Assembly: GCA_009917455.1 (NCBI GenBank)
Contig: QZDS01000028.1
Location: 1 to 64,000, forward strand
From: a bacterium 1xD8-48
Lineage (GTDB): Bacteria; Bacillota; Clostridia; Lachnospirales; Lachnospiraceae
DNA length: 64,000 nucleotides
Direction: 5' to 3'
Each line of letters begins with the position of its first letter. Position 1 is the first letter of the stretch. The notes under the pieces were generated by a model. It saw only the letters and a program-made list of their open reading frames with translations. It did not search any database and was not told the DNA's origin. Positions 37,580 to 46,476 of this stretch are shown here, piece by piece. The translations under genes and the position numbers were made by a program.

Positions 37580-38908
37580 ATGCTGTATACAAACAAGGAT
37601 TTGAAAAAATTAATTATTCCGCTGGTATTTGAACAGCTTCTTGCCATTTTAGTGGGGATGGTGGATACGATTATGATAGCGGGGGTGGGTGAGGCGGCTG
37701 TATCCGGCGTTTCACTGGTGGACACGATAAATATTCTTGTAATCAATCTGACTGCGTCGCTGGCTACAGGCGGGGCTGTGGTCGCCGGCCATTTTCTCGG
37801 TCAGAAGGACGGAAAAAACGCAGGCAGGGTGGCCTGGCAGCTGGTGCTGTTTTCCATCTGGATGTCTGCGGTTGTGACGATTGTGTTTCTGGCGGCGCAT
37901 AAGCCGCTGCTTCAGGTGATTTTCGGGCAGGTAGAGCCGGCGGTCATGGAAAGCGCCGCAACCTATCTGATTATCACGTCTATTTCTATCTGCCCTCTTG
38001 CGGTTTATAATTCCTGTGCGGCGCTGTTCCGCGCCATGAACGATTCCAGAACCACCATGCTGATAGCCATTGCCATGAACCTGATTAACGTAGCGGGAAA
38101 CGCGATTCTGATTTACGGGGCAAAAATCGGCGTGGCAGGAGCCGCCATTGCAACGACGCTTTCCAGGACTGCGGCGGCGGTTATCATTATGGTGTTGTTT
38201 TTCCATACCGACAGGGTAATCAGCTTTAAGGGGCAGGCTACCTGGCGGATGGACTTTAAGCTGATTAAAAAAATCCTTTATATCGGGGTTCCCAATGGTC
38301 TGGAAAACAGCCTGTTCCAGCTCGGGAAAATTTTTCTTCTCAGCCTGATATCCACTTTTGGCACCTGTTCCATTGCAGCAAACGCCGTCTGCAATACGCT
38401 GGCGGGCTTTAATATTTTGCCCGGACAGGCAATTAATATGGCGCTGCTTTCGGTGGTGTCCGTCTGTGTGGGAGCCGGTGATTACGGGCAGGCCCGGTAT
38501 TACACCAGAAAGCTGGTGCGTATGGCCATGGCGGCGCTGGCAGGAATATCGGGGATTCTGATTGTTTTTGCACCGCTGATTATGAAAATTTATCACCTCA
38601 CGCCCCAGACGGAGGAACTGGCTATTCAGGTAATACGATGGCATGCGACGCTGGCGATATTTTTCTGGGTGCCCTCCTTTACGGTTCCCAATACCCTGCG
38701 GGCGGCGGGAGACGTGGTGTGGACAATGTTGATAGCCATTGCTTCCATGTGGACGTTTCGGATAGTCTTTGCCTATATTTTCAGTAACTATTTCGACGGC
38801 GGCCTGATTGGCGTGTGGATTGCCATGACTATTGACTGGGCATTCCGCTCGCTTTGCTATTGTTTGAGATACCGGGGGCATAAATGGGAACAGTTCGCGG
38901 AGACGTAG
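37580..38908 (+). CDS. MATE-family multidrug/cation antiporter
   Basis: This 442-aa integral membrane protein has about 12 helices and belongs to the MATE/NorM exporter group: ATGGAVVAGHFLGQKDG, VPNGLENSLFQLGKI and NVAGNAILIYG are typical. It would expel cationic compounds using Na+ or H+. It stands alone between spoIIID and guaA. Confidence 0.93.
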   Translation: MLYTNKDLKKLIIPLVFEQLLAILVGMVDTIMIAGVGEAAVSGVSLVDTINILVINLTASLATGGAVVAGHFLGQKDGKNAGRVAWQLVLFSIWMSAVVTIVFLAAHKPLLQVIFGQVEPAVMESAATYLIITSISICPLAVYNSCAALFRAMNDSRTTMLIAIAMNLINVAGNAILIYGAKIGVAGAAIATTLSRTAAAVIIMVLFFHTDRVISFKGQATWRMDFKLIKKILYIGVPNGLENSLFQLGKIFLLSLISTFGTCSIAANAVCNTLAGFNILPGQAINMALLSVVSVCVGAGDYGQARYYTRKLVRMAMAALAGISGILIVFAPLIMKIYHLTPQTEELAIQVIRWHATLAIFFWVPSFTVPNTLRAAGDVVWTMLIAIASMWTFRIVFAYIFSNYFDGGLIGVWIAMTIDWAFRSLCYCLRYRGHKWEQFAET

Positions 38909-38926
38909 AATGAAAGCAAGAATATT

Positions 38927-38956
38927 TTGACAAGATTTCAGTGTGTCTTATATAAT
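38927..38956 (+). promoter_or_regulatory. predicted promoter of guaA
   Basis: TTGACA and TATAAT are 18 bases apart, leaving a 5' leader of about 45 bases before ATG 39009. No purine-riboswitch core was recognised in it. Confidence 0.6.
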
Positions 38957-39008
38957 GAATAACAGGCAGAAACGGGAGCCGCAGACAAACCGAAAGAGGA
39001 GAAAATTT

Positions 39009-40550
39009 ATGCAAAAGGAAATGGTCATTGTACTTGACTTTGGCGGTCAATATAATCAGTTGATTGCCAGAAGGGTGAGGGAATGCAATGTTTACTGTGA
39101 GGTTCATCCATGCAGTATCAGTATTGAGAAAATAAGGGAAATGAACCCTAAGGGGATCATTTTTACAGGAGGGCCAAACAGCGTGTACGCGGAGGATTCG
39201 CCGCGGTACAGTAAGGAAATTTTTGACCTGGGGATACCGATTCTGGGTATCTGCTACGGTTCCCAGCTTATGGCCTATCTGCTTGGCGGAAGCGTGAAGA
39301 CGGCTCCGGTCAGCGAGTACGGGAAAACAGAGGTGGAGGTGGATAAACATTCCCTTCTTTTTTCCGACGTGTCTGACAAAACAATCTGCTGGATGAGCCA
39401 CACGGATTATATCAAAAAGGCTCCGGCAGATTTTCAGGTGACGGCCCGCACGCCGGTGTGCCCGGTGGCGGCTATGGAAAATGCGCAGAAAAAGTTGTAT
39501 GCAGTGCAGTTCCACCCTGAGGTGATGCACACCCGGGAAGGAGTGAAGATGCTCTCCGGCTTTGTATACAAGGTTTGCCAGTGCAGAGGCGACTGGCGCA
39601 TGGATTCCTTTGTGGAAACCACCATCAGGCAAATCCGTGAAAAGGTCGGAAAGGGAAAGGTTTTGTGTGCCCTTTCAGGTGGTGTGGATTCTTCAGTGGC
39701 AGCGGTACTTCTGGCAAAGGCGGTGGGCAGGCAGCTGACCTGCGTGTTTGTTGACCACGGGCTTTTGCGGAAAAACGAAGGCGACGAGGTGGAAGAGATT
39801 TTCGGACCGGGCGGGGCATATGATTTGAACTTTGTACGGGTGAACGCACAGGAACGGTTTTATTCAAAGCTGGCCGGTGTGGAGGAACCTGAACGCAAGC
39901 GCAAGATTATCGGTGAAGAATTTATCCGGGTGTTTGAGGAGGAAGCGAAGAAAATCGGCGCGGTGGATTTTCTGGTTCAGGGAACGATTTATCCCGACGT
40001 CATTGAAAGCGGTCTCGGGAAAAGCGCTGTAATTAAGTCCCACCATAATGTGGGAGGTCTTCCCGATTATGTTGATTTTAAGGAGATTATAGAGCCTTTG
40101 AGGCTTTTGTTTAAGGATGAGGTGCGCAAGGCCGGTCTGGAGCTTGGCATTCCGAAACATCTGGTATACAGACAGCCCTTTCCGGGGCCGGGACTTGGGG
40201 TGCGCATTATCGGAGAGGTCACGGCGCAGAAGGTTCGCATGGTACAGGACGCGGATGCGATTTACCGGGAGGAAATTGCAAAGGCGGGAATTGACAAAGA
40301 GCTGGGACAGTATTTTGCAGCCCTTACAAACATGCGGAGCGTGGGAGTGATGGGGGATGAGAGAACCTACGATTATGCGATTGCCCTGCGAGCGGTGAAC
40401 ACTTCCGATTTTATGACGGCTGAGGCGGCGCAGCTTCCCTGGGAGGTATTGAGCAGGGTTACCAGCAGGATTGTAAACGAGGTGAAAGGGGTCAATCGTG
40501 TTTTGTATGACTGCACGGGAAAACCGCCGGCGACCATAGAGTTCGAATAG
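39009..40550 (+). CDS. guaA: GMP synthase (glutamine-hydrolysing)
   Basis: GuaA converts XMP to GMP with ATP and glutamine. The class I amidotransferase domain (1-190) has the catalytic Cys in [15 protein letters not shown] and the His/Glu in QFHPEVMHT. The PP-loop ATPase domain has [15 protein letters not shown], and the C-terminal dimerisation domain ends [15 protein letters not shown] precedes ATG 39009; the protein is 513 aa. The 3' end of guaA is a known integration site for genomic islands, and one follows here. Confidence 0.97.
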   Translation: MQKEMVIVLDFGGQYNQLIARRVRECNVYCEVHPCSISIEKIREMNPKGIIFTGGPNSVYAEDSPRYSKEIFDLGIPILGICYGSQLMAYLLGGSVKTAPVSEYGKTEVEVDKHSLLFSDVSDKTICWMSHTDYIKKAPADFQVTARTPVCPVAAMENAQKKLYAVQFHPEVMHTREGVKMLSGFVYKVCQCRGDWRMDSFVETTIRQIREKVGKGKVLCALSGGVDSSVAAVLLAKAVGRQLTCVFVDHGLLRKNEGDEVEEIFGPGGAYDLNFVRVNAQERFYSKLAGVEEPERKRKIIGEEFIRVFEEEAKKIGAVDFLVQGTIYPDVIESGLGKSAVIKSHHNVGGLPDYVDFKEIIEPLRLLFKDEVRKAGLELGIPKHLVYRQPFPGPGLGVRIIGEVTAQKVRMVQDADAIYREEIAKAGIDKELGQYFAALTNMRSVGVMGDERTYDYAIALRAVNTSDFMTAEAAQLPWEVLSRVTSRIVNEVKGVNRVLYDCTGKPPATIEFE

Positions 40551-40560
40551 TAAACAGAGA

Positions 40561-40598
40561 GCCGGGAAGCCGCATAAACAGCGGACTTTCCGGCTTTT
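40561..40598 (+). terminator. guaA terminator
   Basis: GCCGGGAAGCCGC pairs with GCGGACTTTCCGGC around ATAAACA and is followed by TTTT. Confidence 0.75.
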
Positions 40599-40635
40599 GA
40601 TGTGGGGCGTGATACCTTTTTGATACCTATATTTG

Positions 40636-42195
40636 CTAATAAAAGATTTGATTTAATGAAGTGCCTAATTTTTCTTCAAAATTAGAATAGTTATTACAAC
40701 TTATTACAAGTTCACACATATTTTTTCTAAATTCACTTCTTGTTCCGCCATTGTTAATGTATTCTTTGGAAAGAATTGAAAAAAGATTCTTTCCATTAGC
40801 AAAATATTCTATATCAGTTTTGGGTTGCTTATTTTGTGCAACATCCAAATTGCGTCTATTAACTATATTTTCAAGATACTCAGATTCAAACCAATTTATT
40901 TCGGTTTTAAATTTGAATAATCGATCTCGGATTAAGCGCATAAGATTATGGTTTTTTAAATCAAAAATTTGTTTTTTTAGGTATTTTTCCAAACTTTCTA
41001 TAGGTAAAAAAAGTACATTATCAAAAGGAACAGTAGACCAAAGATTTTCTTCGTTTTTCTTTTTAAGAACAATCTCTTTGACATCTCCGTCAATAATACT
41101 AATAATATGTGTTACGTTTGAAAATACACGGTCTTCTAATAGATTTTGATGTAAGTCTAAAGTGTTGTCATAGCCGCCAATAGGGAGAACTTGAATTCTT
41201 TTATTTTGTTCTAAATTACATTTTTGTATAAATGCTTCTACAATATATTGAGCCAGGTCATCTTCAACCAATATTATAACATCGTAACCGCTATGATAAT
41301 AAATATCTCTTGTAACATAGGCTGGATAGCATGGTGTTTCACATTTTATGGCAGAAGAATCTGTCTGTTTAAGATAAAATAAATTATCTATTGGCAGAGA
41401 GTGGATGATTTCTAAAGAGTGAGTAGAAAAATATGTTGCAACATTATAGCGGTGTGCAATATTTCTCATAAAATCAACAAGTCTTTTTATTGCTGAAGGA
41501 TGTAAAGCTAACTCAACTTCATCAATGAGTATTAGATTTAGATTTTCATTATTATTAACACGTACAAGAAGATTATTTAGTAAGTGAAGCAAATTTATTA
41601 ACAAAAATTCACCAGTGCTGAGATCAAAATAGCTTAGTAAATTTTCTCCGTTTTGGAAAAAATAGGGTACTCCTGAGTAATGATATATCCGATAAGCTTT
41701 GTCACGCTCTAGTCGAAATAAATTTTGATAGTAATATTTATTATTATGCAATATTAGACCAAGGTTTTCTTTTACAAATGGGTCGGCGGGAACAACTAAA
41801 TTGGGGTTGACGTGTTGCAGTTTTTTGTAAGCTCTATATGATGAAGTGTTAGAGAATCGAGTGCCCTTTGTAATACTGCCTTCTTGAAAACCCCTTAGAT
41901 TTAGACATTGTTCTGTAATACAGTTCCATTGATTTTGTTCATTAGGTTTCCATATTTCGTGATTATTATTTAAAGAATATGATATATAGGAATCTGATTT
42001 AAAATCAAAATCACGTAACATAGAAAAATTAATAGGACGTACTAAACGTGGAGAAATTGCAGATAATACAGTGCTTTTCCCAATGCCATTAATGCCTGTA
42101 ATTGCGTAAACATCAGGATTAAGGGGCATATTGATTTCTAAGAATGAAATTCCACGTATATTTTTTATTTTTACTTGTAATATATTGTTTTCCAT
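40636..42195 (-). CDS. OLD-like AAA ATPase with TOPRIM domain
   Basis: This 519-aa protein has an ABC/SMC-type ATPase in the first 280 residues: Walker A in GINGIGKST, signature-like LSTGEFLLINLL, Walker B in LILIDEVELALHPSAIKR and the switch His in YFSTHSLE. A TOPRIM-like nuclease part follows, with the Glu in ILVEDDLAQYIVE and the Asp pair in IISIIDGD. This is the layout of OLD nucleases, which include phage-defence proteins. It is very AT-rich compared with guaA and sits in an integrative island. It could be a stand-alone defence gene; that is inference. Confidence 0.82.
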   Translation of the reverse strand: MENNILQVKIKNIRGISFLEINMPLNPDVYAITGINGIGKSTVLSAISPRLVRPINFSMLRDFDFKSDSYISYSLNNNHEIWKPNEQNQWNCITEQCLNLRGFQEGSITKGTRFSNTSSYRAYKKLQHVNPNLVVPADPFVKENLGLILHNNKYYYQNLFRLERDKAYRIYHYSGVPYFFQNGENLLSYFDLSTGEFLLINLLHLLNNLLVRVNNNENLNLILIDEVELALHPSAIKRLVDFMRNIAHRYNVATYFSTHSLEIIHSLPIDNLFYLKQTDSSAIKCETPCYPAYVTRDIYYHSGYDVIILVEDDLAQYIVEAFIQKCNLEQNKRIQVLPIGGYDNTLDLHQNLLEDRVFSNVTHIISIIDGDVKEIVLKKKNEENLWSTVPFDNVLFLPIESLEKYLKKQIFDLKNHNLMRLIRDRLFKFKTEINWFESEYLENIVNRRNLDVAQNKQPKTDIEYFANGKNLFSILSKEYINNGGTRSEFRKNMCELVISCNNYSNFEEKLGTSLNQIFY

Positions 42196-42210
42196 AAAAA
42201 CTCCTTATAT

Positions 42211-42783
42211 CTATTTTTTCCATTTATAACTATTATTTTTCTTATCATGCCCTTTTTCATCAACACTACTGCTCGTAGCAGGCCAGTTGATTTTCCACTC
42301 GAAATACTCGTCCTCGGAAATTTCCCCATTCTTCAACTGCTCTTTCCTCAAACACCACTCCCGCATGAAATCATTGACTAACCCATACTCTAGCCACATA
42401 CCCACCGGGGCATGAGTAGGCCAATCATCATTATCATAGTAACGCACCGATTTATCATCAGAAGCGTTGCATTTGCCGGGATTACGGACAAGCTGAAATA
42501 AATGGATCGTGCTACGGTCGTCTTCGTCAAGCCAAAGGAATGTGAGCATAATATCCTCGGCGCAACCGGGAGTGACACCAATAAAATGGATATAATTGAC
42601 ATTCAGTATCTTTGCCATTTCCATTAAAGTGTTGTTTTTGGGAACACGATAGCCGGATTCATACTGTGCGATACGAACATCGGCATTGCGTTCCTCATAT
42701 CCCAATTTCAAGCCTAGTTCACGCTGTGTCAAGCCCCGGAACGTGCGTATTCTCTTTATCCGTTCTCCTAATACCATAATCAT
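42211..42783 (-). CDS. XRE-family regulator
   Basis: This 190-aa protein has an N-terminal helix-turn-helix (LTQRELGLKLGY and RIAQYESGYRVP) followed by a hydrophilic domain with several Trp residues and an acidic segment. The regulator lies 15 bases upstream of the OLD-like gene on the same strand, so it probably controls it. The C-terminal family is not recognised. Confidence 0.85.
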   Translation of the reverse strand: MIMVLGERIKRIRTFRGLTQRELGLKLGYEERNADVRIAQYESGYRVPKNNTLMEMAKILNVNYIHFIGVTPGCAEDIMLTFLWLDEDDRSTIHLFQLVRNPGKCNASDDKSVRYYDNDDWPTHAPVGMWLEYGLVNDFMREWCLRKEQLKNGEISEDEYFEWKINWPATSSSVDEKGHDKKNNSYKWKK

Positions 42784-42799
42784 GTGTCCTTTCTGAAAA

Positions 42800-43306
42800 T
42801 TAGAGTGATTGTTTTGAAATTATCATGTTACATCTACTCCATAACTCGTCTTTATATGCAAATACATCTTTATCAATCTTTCTTTCAACAAAGCCGATTT
42901 TTTCATAACATTGTTTCGCTAATGTGTTTTCATTGAAAACATTTAGTTGAACCGCTTTTGCTCCACTTATCTGAAAAGCGTATTGCAGAGTTAGATTCAG
43001 CATTTCTTTTCCGTAACCTTTTCCACGTTTAGTTTTATCAACAATAACAAATTTAAGAAAACCGATATTGTCTGCTGTATTGACAGAATAACAGAAGAAG
43101 CCTACTGCCTGTCCGCTGTTTTCTGTTGCGACATAAGCACTGTCCGTCCAGTCCATTGCATTTTTCTCTAATAAATCATGGAAAGATTTTTGTGTCATGG
43201 GGTATGGCAAAAGATTTGCACACCAAAAAGCATGAGTTCTTTCGTCATCAATCCATTTTGATACATATTCGTAATCTTTGCTTGGTATATACGGTCGGAT
43301 TCTCAT
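42800..43306 (-). CDS. GNAT-family N-acetyltransferase
   Basis: This 168-aa GNAT enzyme has the acetyl-CoA loop in VDKTKRGKGYGKEMLNL and the later AVQLNVFNENTLAKQCYEK, typical of Rim/Aac-like acetyltransferases. The substrate is unknown. It is read in the same direction as the XRE regulator and may be co-transcribed with it. Confidence 0.9.
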   Translation of the reverse strand: MRIRPYIPSKDYEYVSKWIDDERTHAFWCANLLPYPMTQKSFHDLLEKNAMDWTDSAYVATENSGQAVGFFCYSVNTADNIGFLKFVIVDKTKRGKGYGKEMLNLTLQYAFQISGAKAVQLNVFNENTLAKQCYEKIGFVERKIDKDVFAYKDELWSRCNMIISKQSL

Positions 43307-43344
43307 AAATGGAATGTCCTTTCTCCAATTTATTTATAAATTTG

Positions 43345-43818
43345 TTATAGGTAATACACCATAATATATTCTTCCTCATTCTCCCTTACAATCTCAAAAC
43401 CAATCTTTAAATACATCTTTGCCGCATAATTATCTTTTTGAACAGAAAGAGAAACCCGACTGTACCCATGTGATTTAAGCAGGTTAAGAATTTCTTTCAT
43501 CATAGCCGTTCCAATGCCAAAGCCCCGGTACTCTTTATAAAGAGAGATTGCCAAAGAGGGCGTTTCATCATCTATATGTCCGTAATCGTTCATACTGCGA
43601 ACCCAAACAGCACCGACAATCTTACCGTCAACCTCTGCTGCTAATCCCCAATCATCTTTGGATTCCCCGAAACGCTCAACATAAACCTGTAATTCGGGAG
43701 ATGTAATGATGGTTTTAGGTGGAGGTTCGATACCATCTGGAACGAAAATTGCTTCATATAGAAAATTATCCAGTAACGGATATTCCTGTTTTTGTATTTT
43801 TCGTATCGTTACGTCCAT
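43345..43818 (-). CDS. GNAT-family N-acetyltransferase
   Basis: A 157-aa GNAT protein, with LYKEYRGFGIGTAMMKEI as the acetyl-CoA loop and RVSLSVQKDNYAAKMYLKIGF after it. ATG 43818 follows GAGAGG. It is not closely similar to its neighbour by eye, so this is not a recent duplication. The substrate is unknown. Confidence 0.9.
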   Translation of the reverse strand: MDVTIRKIQKQEYPLLDNFLYEAIFVPDGIEPPPKTIITSPELQVYVERFGESKDDWGLAAEVDGKIVGAVWVRSMNDYGHIDDETPSLAISLYKEYRGFGIGTAMMKEILNLLKSHGYSRVSLSVQKDNYAAKMYLKIGFEIVRENEEEYIMVYYL

Positions 43819-43883
43819 AGCTGACCTCTCAATTCTGTATTCTCCATATATTCTAGCATAATTCAGATAATACAGCAATAAAA

Positions 43884-43965
43884 ACTTATCAGAAATGCTA
43901 AATTTAATAAAAAAGATAAGTTTAACAAATAGGCTATTGACAATAACAGAAATGTTAAGTATAAT
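43884..43965 (+). promoter_or_regulatory. consensus promoter and repeats of the xis-int genes
   Basis: TTGACA (43937-43942) and TATAAT (43960-43965) are both perfect and 17 bases apart. Upstream, ACTTATC and GATAAGT form an inverted pair (43884-43890, 43915-43921). The motif CAGAAATGYTAARTWTAAT occurs twice, at 43890 and over the -10 box at 43947; a third, looser copy lies near 43985. These are probable binding sites for a regulator or excisionase. Confidence 0.7.
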
Positions 43966-44013
43966 TCAAATACAGAACTTAACAAAAACGCTAAATAAAA
44001 AGGAGGATATTGA

Positions 44014-44205
44014 ATGAAGAATGAACTATTTGTAACTGCCGGGGAGGTAGCGCAGGAGTTGGGTGTTTCCAAACCATTTGCTTACAAATTAGTACGACAG
44101 ATGAATGAGGAACTGGAAGAAAAAGGTTTTATCACAATCGCCGGACGTGTCAGCAGAAAATATTATGAAGAAAAATTCTACGGCATGGCGCAGGCGGCGA
44201 ACTAA
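44014..44205 (+). CDS. excisionase-like helix-turn-helix protein
   Basis: This 63-aa winged-helix-like protein contains VTAGEVAQELGVSKPFAYKLVRQMN, a form of helix-turn-helix found in Xis-type proteins. It is preceded by AAGGAGG and lies 12 bases before the integrase. It probably directs excision of the island. Confidence 0.82.
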   Translation: MKNELFVTAGEVAQELGVSKPFAYKLVRQMNEELEEKGFITIAGRVSRKYYEEKFYGMAQAAN

Positions 44206-44217
44206 GGAGGGCGAACT

Positions 44218-44892
44218 ATGGCGGCATATAAAGATGAACAGCGTGGAACATGGTATGTATCGTTCCATTATTATGACTGGACGGGGAAGAACTGTCGGAA
44301 AGTCAAGAGAGGTTTTAAAACCAAAAGAGAAGCTACGGAGTGGGAACATCATTTCCGCATGAAAGAAGCGGCTGACTTGGATATGACTTTCGGGGAATTT
44401 GTGCAGGCGTATACAAGAGATATGAAGCCGAAGCTGAAGCACAATACTTGGCTGACAAAGGAGCATATCTTACGCACAAAATTGCTACCGTACTTTGAGA
44501 ACAAGAAAATGTGCGATATTCGTGCAAAAGATATTATCCAGTGGCAGAATGAGCAGATTTCCTATCGTGATGAAAAAGGGAAGCCCTATGCGCCGACTTA
44601 TCTGAAAACTCTGCAATCTGAATTGAGCGCATTATTTAATCATGCGGTGAGGTTCTACGAATTAAAGAGCAATCCCGTTGTCAAAGCCGGACCGCTTGGG
44701 AAAGGGAAAGCAGAGGAAATGCTTTTTTGGACGAAAGAAGAATATCTGAAATTTATTGAAGCAGTAAAGGATAAGCCATATTCTTATCAAGCATTTCAAA
44801 TTTTATACTGGTGTGGCTTGCGTGTTGGCGATGACCACGTTATAATAAGACTAAAGTTAGACAAACCCAGTAAATACGCTGGTTTGAGCTGA
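44218..44892 (+). pseudogene. tyrosine integrase, truncated by the next element
   Basis: This has an AP2-like N-terminus, a SAM-like core-binding domain (about 60-165) and the beginning of the catalytic domain up to YWCGLRVGD. The first Arg of the catalytic set is in GLRVG. After codon Gly-Asp the sequence becomes foreign and stops at 44892, so the remaining catalytic residues (R-H-R-H/K-Y) are missing. Intact relatives are about 400 aa. Insertion of the next element is the cause. Confidence 0.88.
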
Positions 44893-44899
44893 TTTAGTC
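44849..44899. repeat. imperfect palindrome at the ICE left end
   Basis: GACTAAA (44849) pairs with TTTAGTC (44893), and inside it CAAACCCAG pairs with CTGGTTTG (44879). It lies within 70 bases of the ICE junction, so it may be a recombinase or directionality-factor site. No gene overlaps it apart from the integrase remnant. Confidence 0.6.
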
Positions 44900-45070
44900 C
44901 TTTCTCAAAACTGCAACGAAGCATGATATTGATGGAAGGCGGCGCTGTTTTTTCGGTCAGATATCTCACAAAAGCATATGGAGCACCAGGGTTCCGGCGG
45001 GGATTTATGCCATATGGGCAGGGAGGTGGAAACTGTATTTTGGTGCAAAAAAATATTGGAATTATTCAGG

Positions 45071-45124
45071 CAGGACTAAATTCAGAACCCCAGAGAGGGG
45101 AAAGCTGGTTTAGCCCTGTTTTTT
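45071..45124 (+). terminator. terminator or attenuator near the ICE left end
   Basis: CAGG-CTAAA pairs with TTTAG-CCTG around an inner CCCC/GGGG hairpin, followed by a T-rich run. It blocks or regulates transcription entering the ICE genes. The stretch 44893-45145 holds no gene. Confidence 0.65.
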
Positions 45125-45145
45125 ATTATCACAGGGAGGGTGCAT

Positions 45146-45295
45146 ATGGGCAATCGGATTACCAGGGAAAGCATGGAATTCATAGCAGGGGAAATTATGG
45201 ATACAGTCCATGCTTCCGGCAGTCTGGAAGACGGCATAAACAAAATTCAGGAAATTCTTGAAGACAATGGGATTGTAGAAATTATCTCAGATTAA
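45146..45295 (+). CDS. small ICE protein, 49 aa
   Basis: This short frame is well supported by GGGAGG ten bases or less upstream of ATG and by an acidic, helical 49-residue product (MEFIAGEIMDTVHASG, IQEILEDNGIVEII). It lies 14 bases ahead of the SymE-like gene, so it may be its partner or antitoxin. It is unrecognised otherwise. Confidence 0.6.
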   Translation: MGNRITRESMEFIAGEIMDTVHASGSLEDGINKIQEILEDNGIVEIISD

Positions 45296-45309
45296 AAGGA
45301 GGAGAGCAT

Positions 45310-45549
45310 ATGAAACAAAGAGAGATGACAGTTTATAGGGCAAGGGGAACCAGCATAGGAACGAATAACCCATTGATCATGCTGCAGGGGAAATGGCTAC
45401 GGGACTTGGGTTTTTCCACGGGTGATAGGATATCAGTAACTTGTGATGGCGGCAGGCTTATCGTGGAAAAGACCGGCAGGATATGGTCTGACCCCAAAGG
45501 GGCAGGGATGGTGGCGGAAGATGCAGAATATCAGGGGAAGGCGGTATGA
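45310..45549 (+). CDS. SymE-like toxin-fold protein
   Basis: The 79-aa protein matches the SymE type I toxin family, with PLIMLQGKWLRDLGFSTGDRISV and GGRLIVEK, which forms an AbrB/SpoVT-like fold. In ICEs these are widespread and may be regulators rather than toxins. AAAGGAGG precedes the ATG. The stop overlaps the next gene by four bases. Confidence 0.78.
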   Translation: MKQREMTVYRARGTSIGTNNPLIMLQGKWLRDLGFSTGDRISVTCDGGRLIVEKTGRIWSDPKGAGMVAEDAEYQGKAV

Positions 45550-45995
45550 CGATGGGTATGATGAAAGGAAATAAACGTACAATTAGTTTTAAGGACCAGG
45601 AGCATGAAATGTTTTATCGGAACTTCCTGCAGAACTGTAAGTCCGGGGATGCATACCATAAGGCGCTGGCTTACTGCATTGGGATTAACGGGGATACCAG
45701 ACGGAATGTGGAACGTATTTATGACTTTGAGGAAGATTTCATAAAGACAGAATGTCTTAGGGAAGACTGGATCACCAGCGGCAGCGCAAGGGTGGTACGC
45801 ATGGCGTTCAACCTTTTCTGCAACGGTGCGCCCAGCGTGTATGCCCTTGAAGGGGAAGAAAAGGTAAAAGAGTGCCGGCGGTATACAGTGGAAGACCTGT
45901 TCTGCTGTGAATACGCAGTATATTTCTGGGAGGCGATTAAAGTACGCTATCCGGAATACTGTTTCCCGATAGATTTATCAGAGTTTGGGATTTAA
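45546..45995 (+). CDS. DUF6075-like ICE protein
   Basis: This 149-aa soluble protein has conserved Tyr, Cys and Phe residues (AYHKALAYCIGINGDTRR, MAFNLFCNG, CCEYAVYFWEAI). I recall similar proteins in Lachnospiraceae ICEs, named DUF6075 there, but I could not check. The ATGA overlap with the SymE-like gene indicates coupling. The role is unknown. Confidence 0.7.
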   Translation: MTMGMMKGNKRTISFKDQEHEMFYRNFLQNCKSGDAYHKALAYCIGINGDTRRNVERIYDFEEDFIKTECLREDWITSGSARVVRMAFNLFCNGAPSVYALEGEEKVKECRRYTVEDLFCCEYAVYFWEAIKVRYPEYCFPIDLSEFGI

Positions 45996-46022
45996 AACCG
46001 TAAAGTGCAGAAGGAGGGCAGT

Positions 46023-46460
46023 ATGGCAGAGTTAAGTATGGCGTTAGTGCAGATGAAAGGGCTGAAATGCCGGATTGATGATATTTTATATGTCACCACT
46101 TATGATGAACATGCAGACCTGAGGGGGCTGCATGCGGACCATAAGGACAGCAATCAGATGTTCCAGTTAAGGGAAATGAGGAGAATTATGGAAAAGCTGG
46201 CAGACGTAGGCGGCAGCATAGAATACCTGTTCCGCCCGGTTCAGGAGACCAGTACCCTGCACAGGGATGAAAACGGGGAATACAGGACGGAGAAAGGATA
46301 CTGTTACCGCAGCGGAAGCCTGATTGAAGCTTTATTGCAGGAAGATTCCCAAGAAGCGCCCTGCTGGGTGCAGACAAAAGTAGAGCATGACGGGGAGGAT
46401 TATTATCTCATGGGATATGAAGATATCCCCATGGAAGGGCTGAACGTCCGTGTGAGATAG
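46023..46460 (+). CDS. DUF5348-like ICE protein
   Basis: This 145-aa protein has a helical N-terminal part (MALVQMKGL to about 70). A C-terminal beta-rich part follows (YCYRSGSLIEALL and KVEHDGEDYYLMGYEDI) that recalls DUF5348. AAGGAGG precedes ATG 46023; an earlier start at 46005 is less likely. It ends 16 bases ahead of parA. No enzymatic motif is visible. Confidence 0.72.
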   Translation: MAELSMALVQMKGLKCRIDDILYVTTYDEHADLRGLHADHKDSNQMFQLREMRRIMEKLADVGGSIEYLFRPVQETSTLHRDENGEYRTEKGYCYRSGSLIEALLQEDSQEAPCWVQTKVEHDGEDYYLMGYEDIPMEGLNVRVR

Positions 46461-46476
46461 GAAGGAGAGCGGATAT

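Larger units (their letters stand above)
40636..44831. mobile_element. integrase-bearing island next to guaA, interrupted
   Basis: This AT-rich block follows the guaA terminator and holds an OLD-like protein, an XRE regulator, two acetyltransferases, an excisionase-like gene and a tyrosine integrase. The integrase is broken by the next element near 44831, so the rest of the island should lie beyond that element, outside the window. The guaA-side end is placed only approximately and no direct repeat was found. Confidence 0.6.

Noticed and set aside
38957..39008. A purine riboswitch in the guaA leader
   Set aside because: The leader between promoter and start is only about 45 bases, too short for the three-helix purine aptamer.
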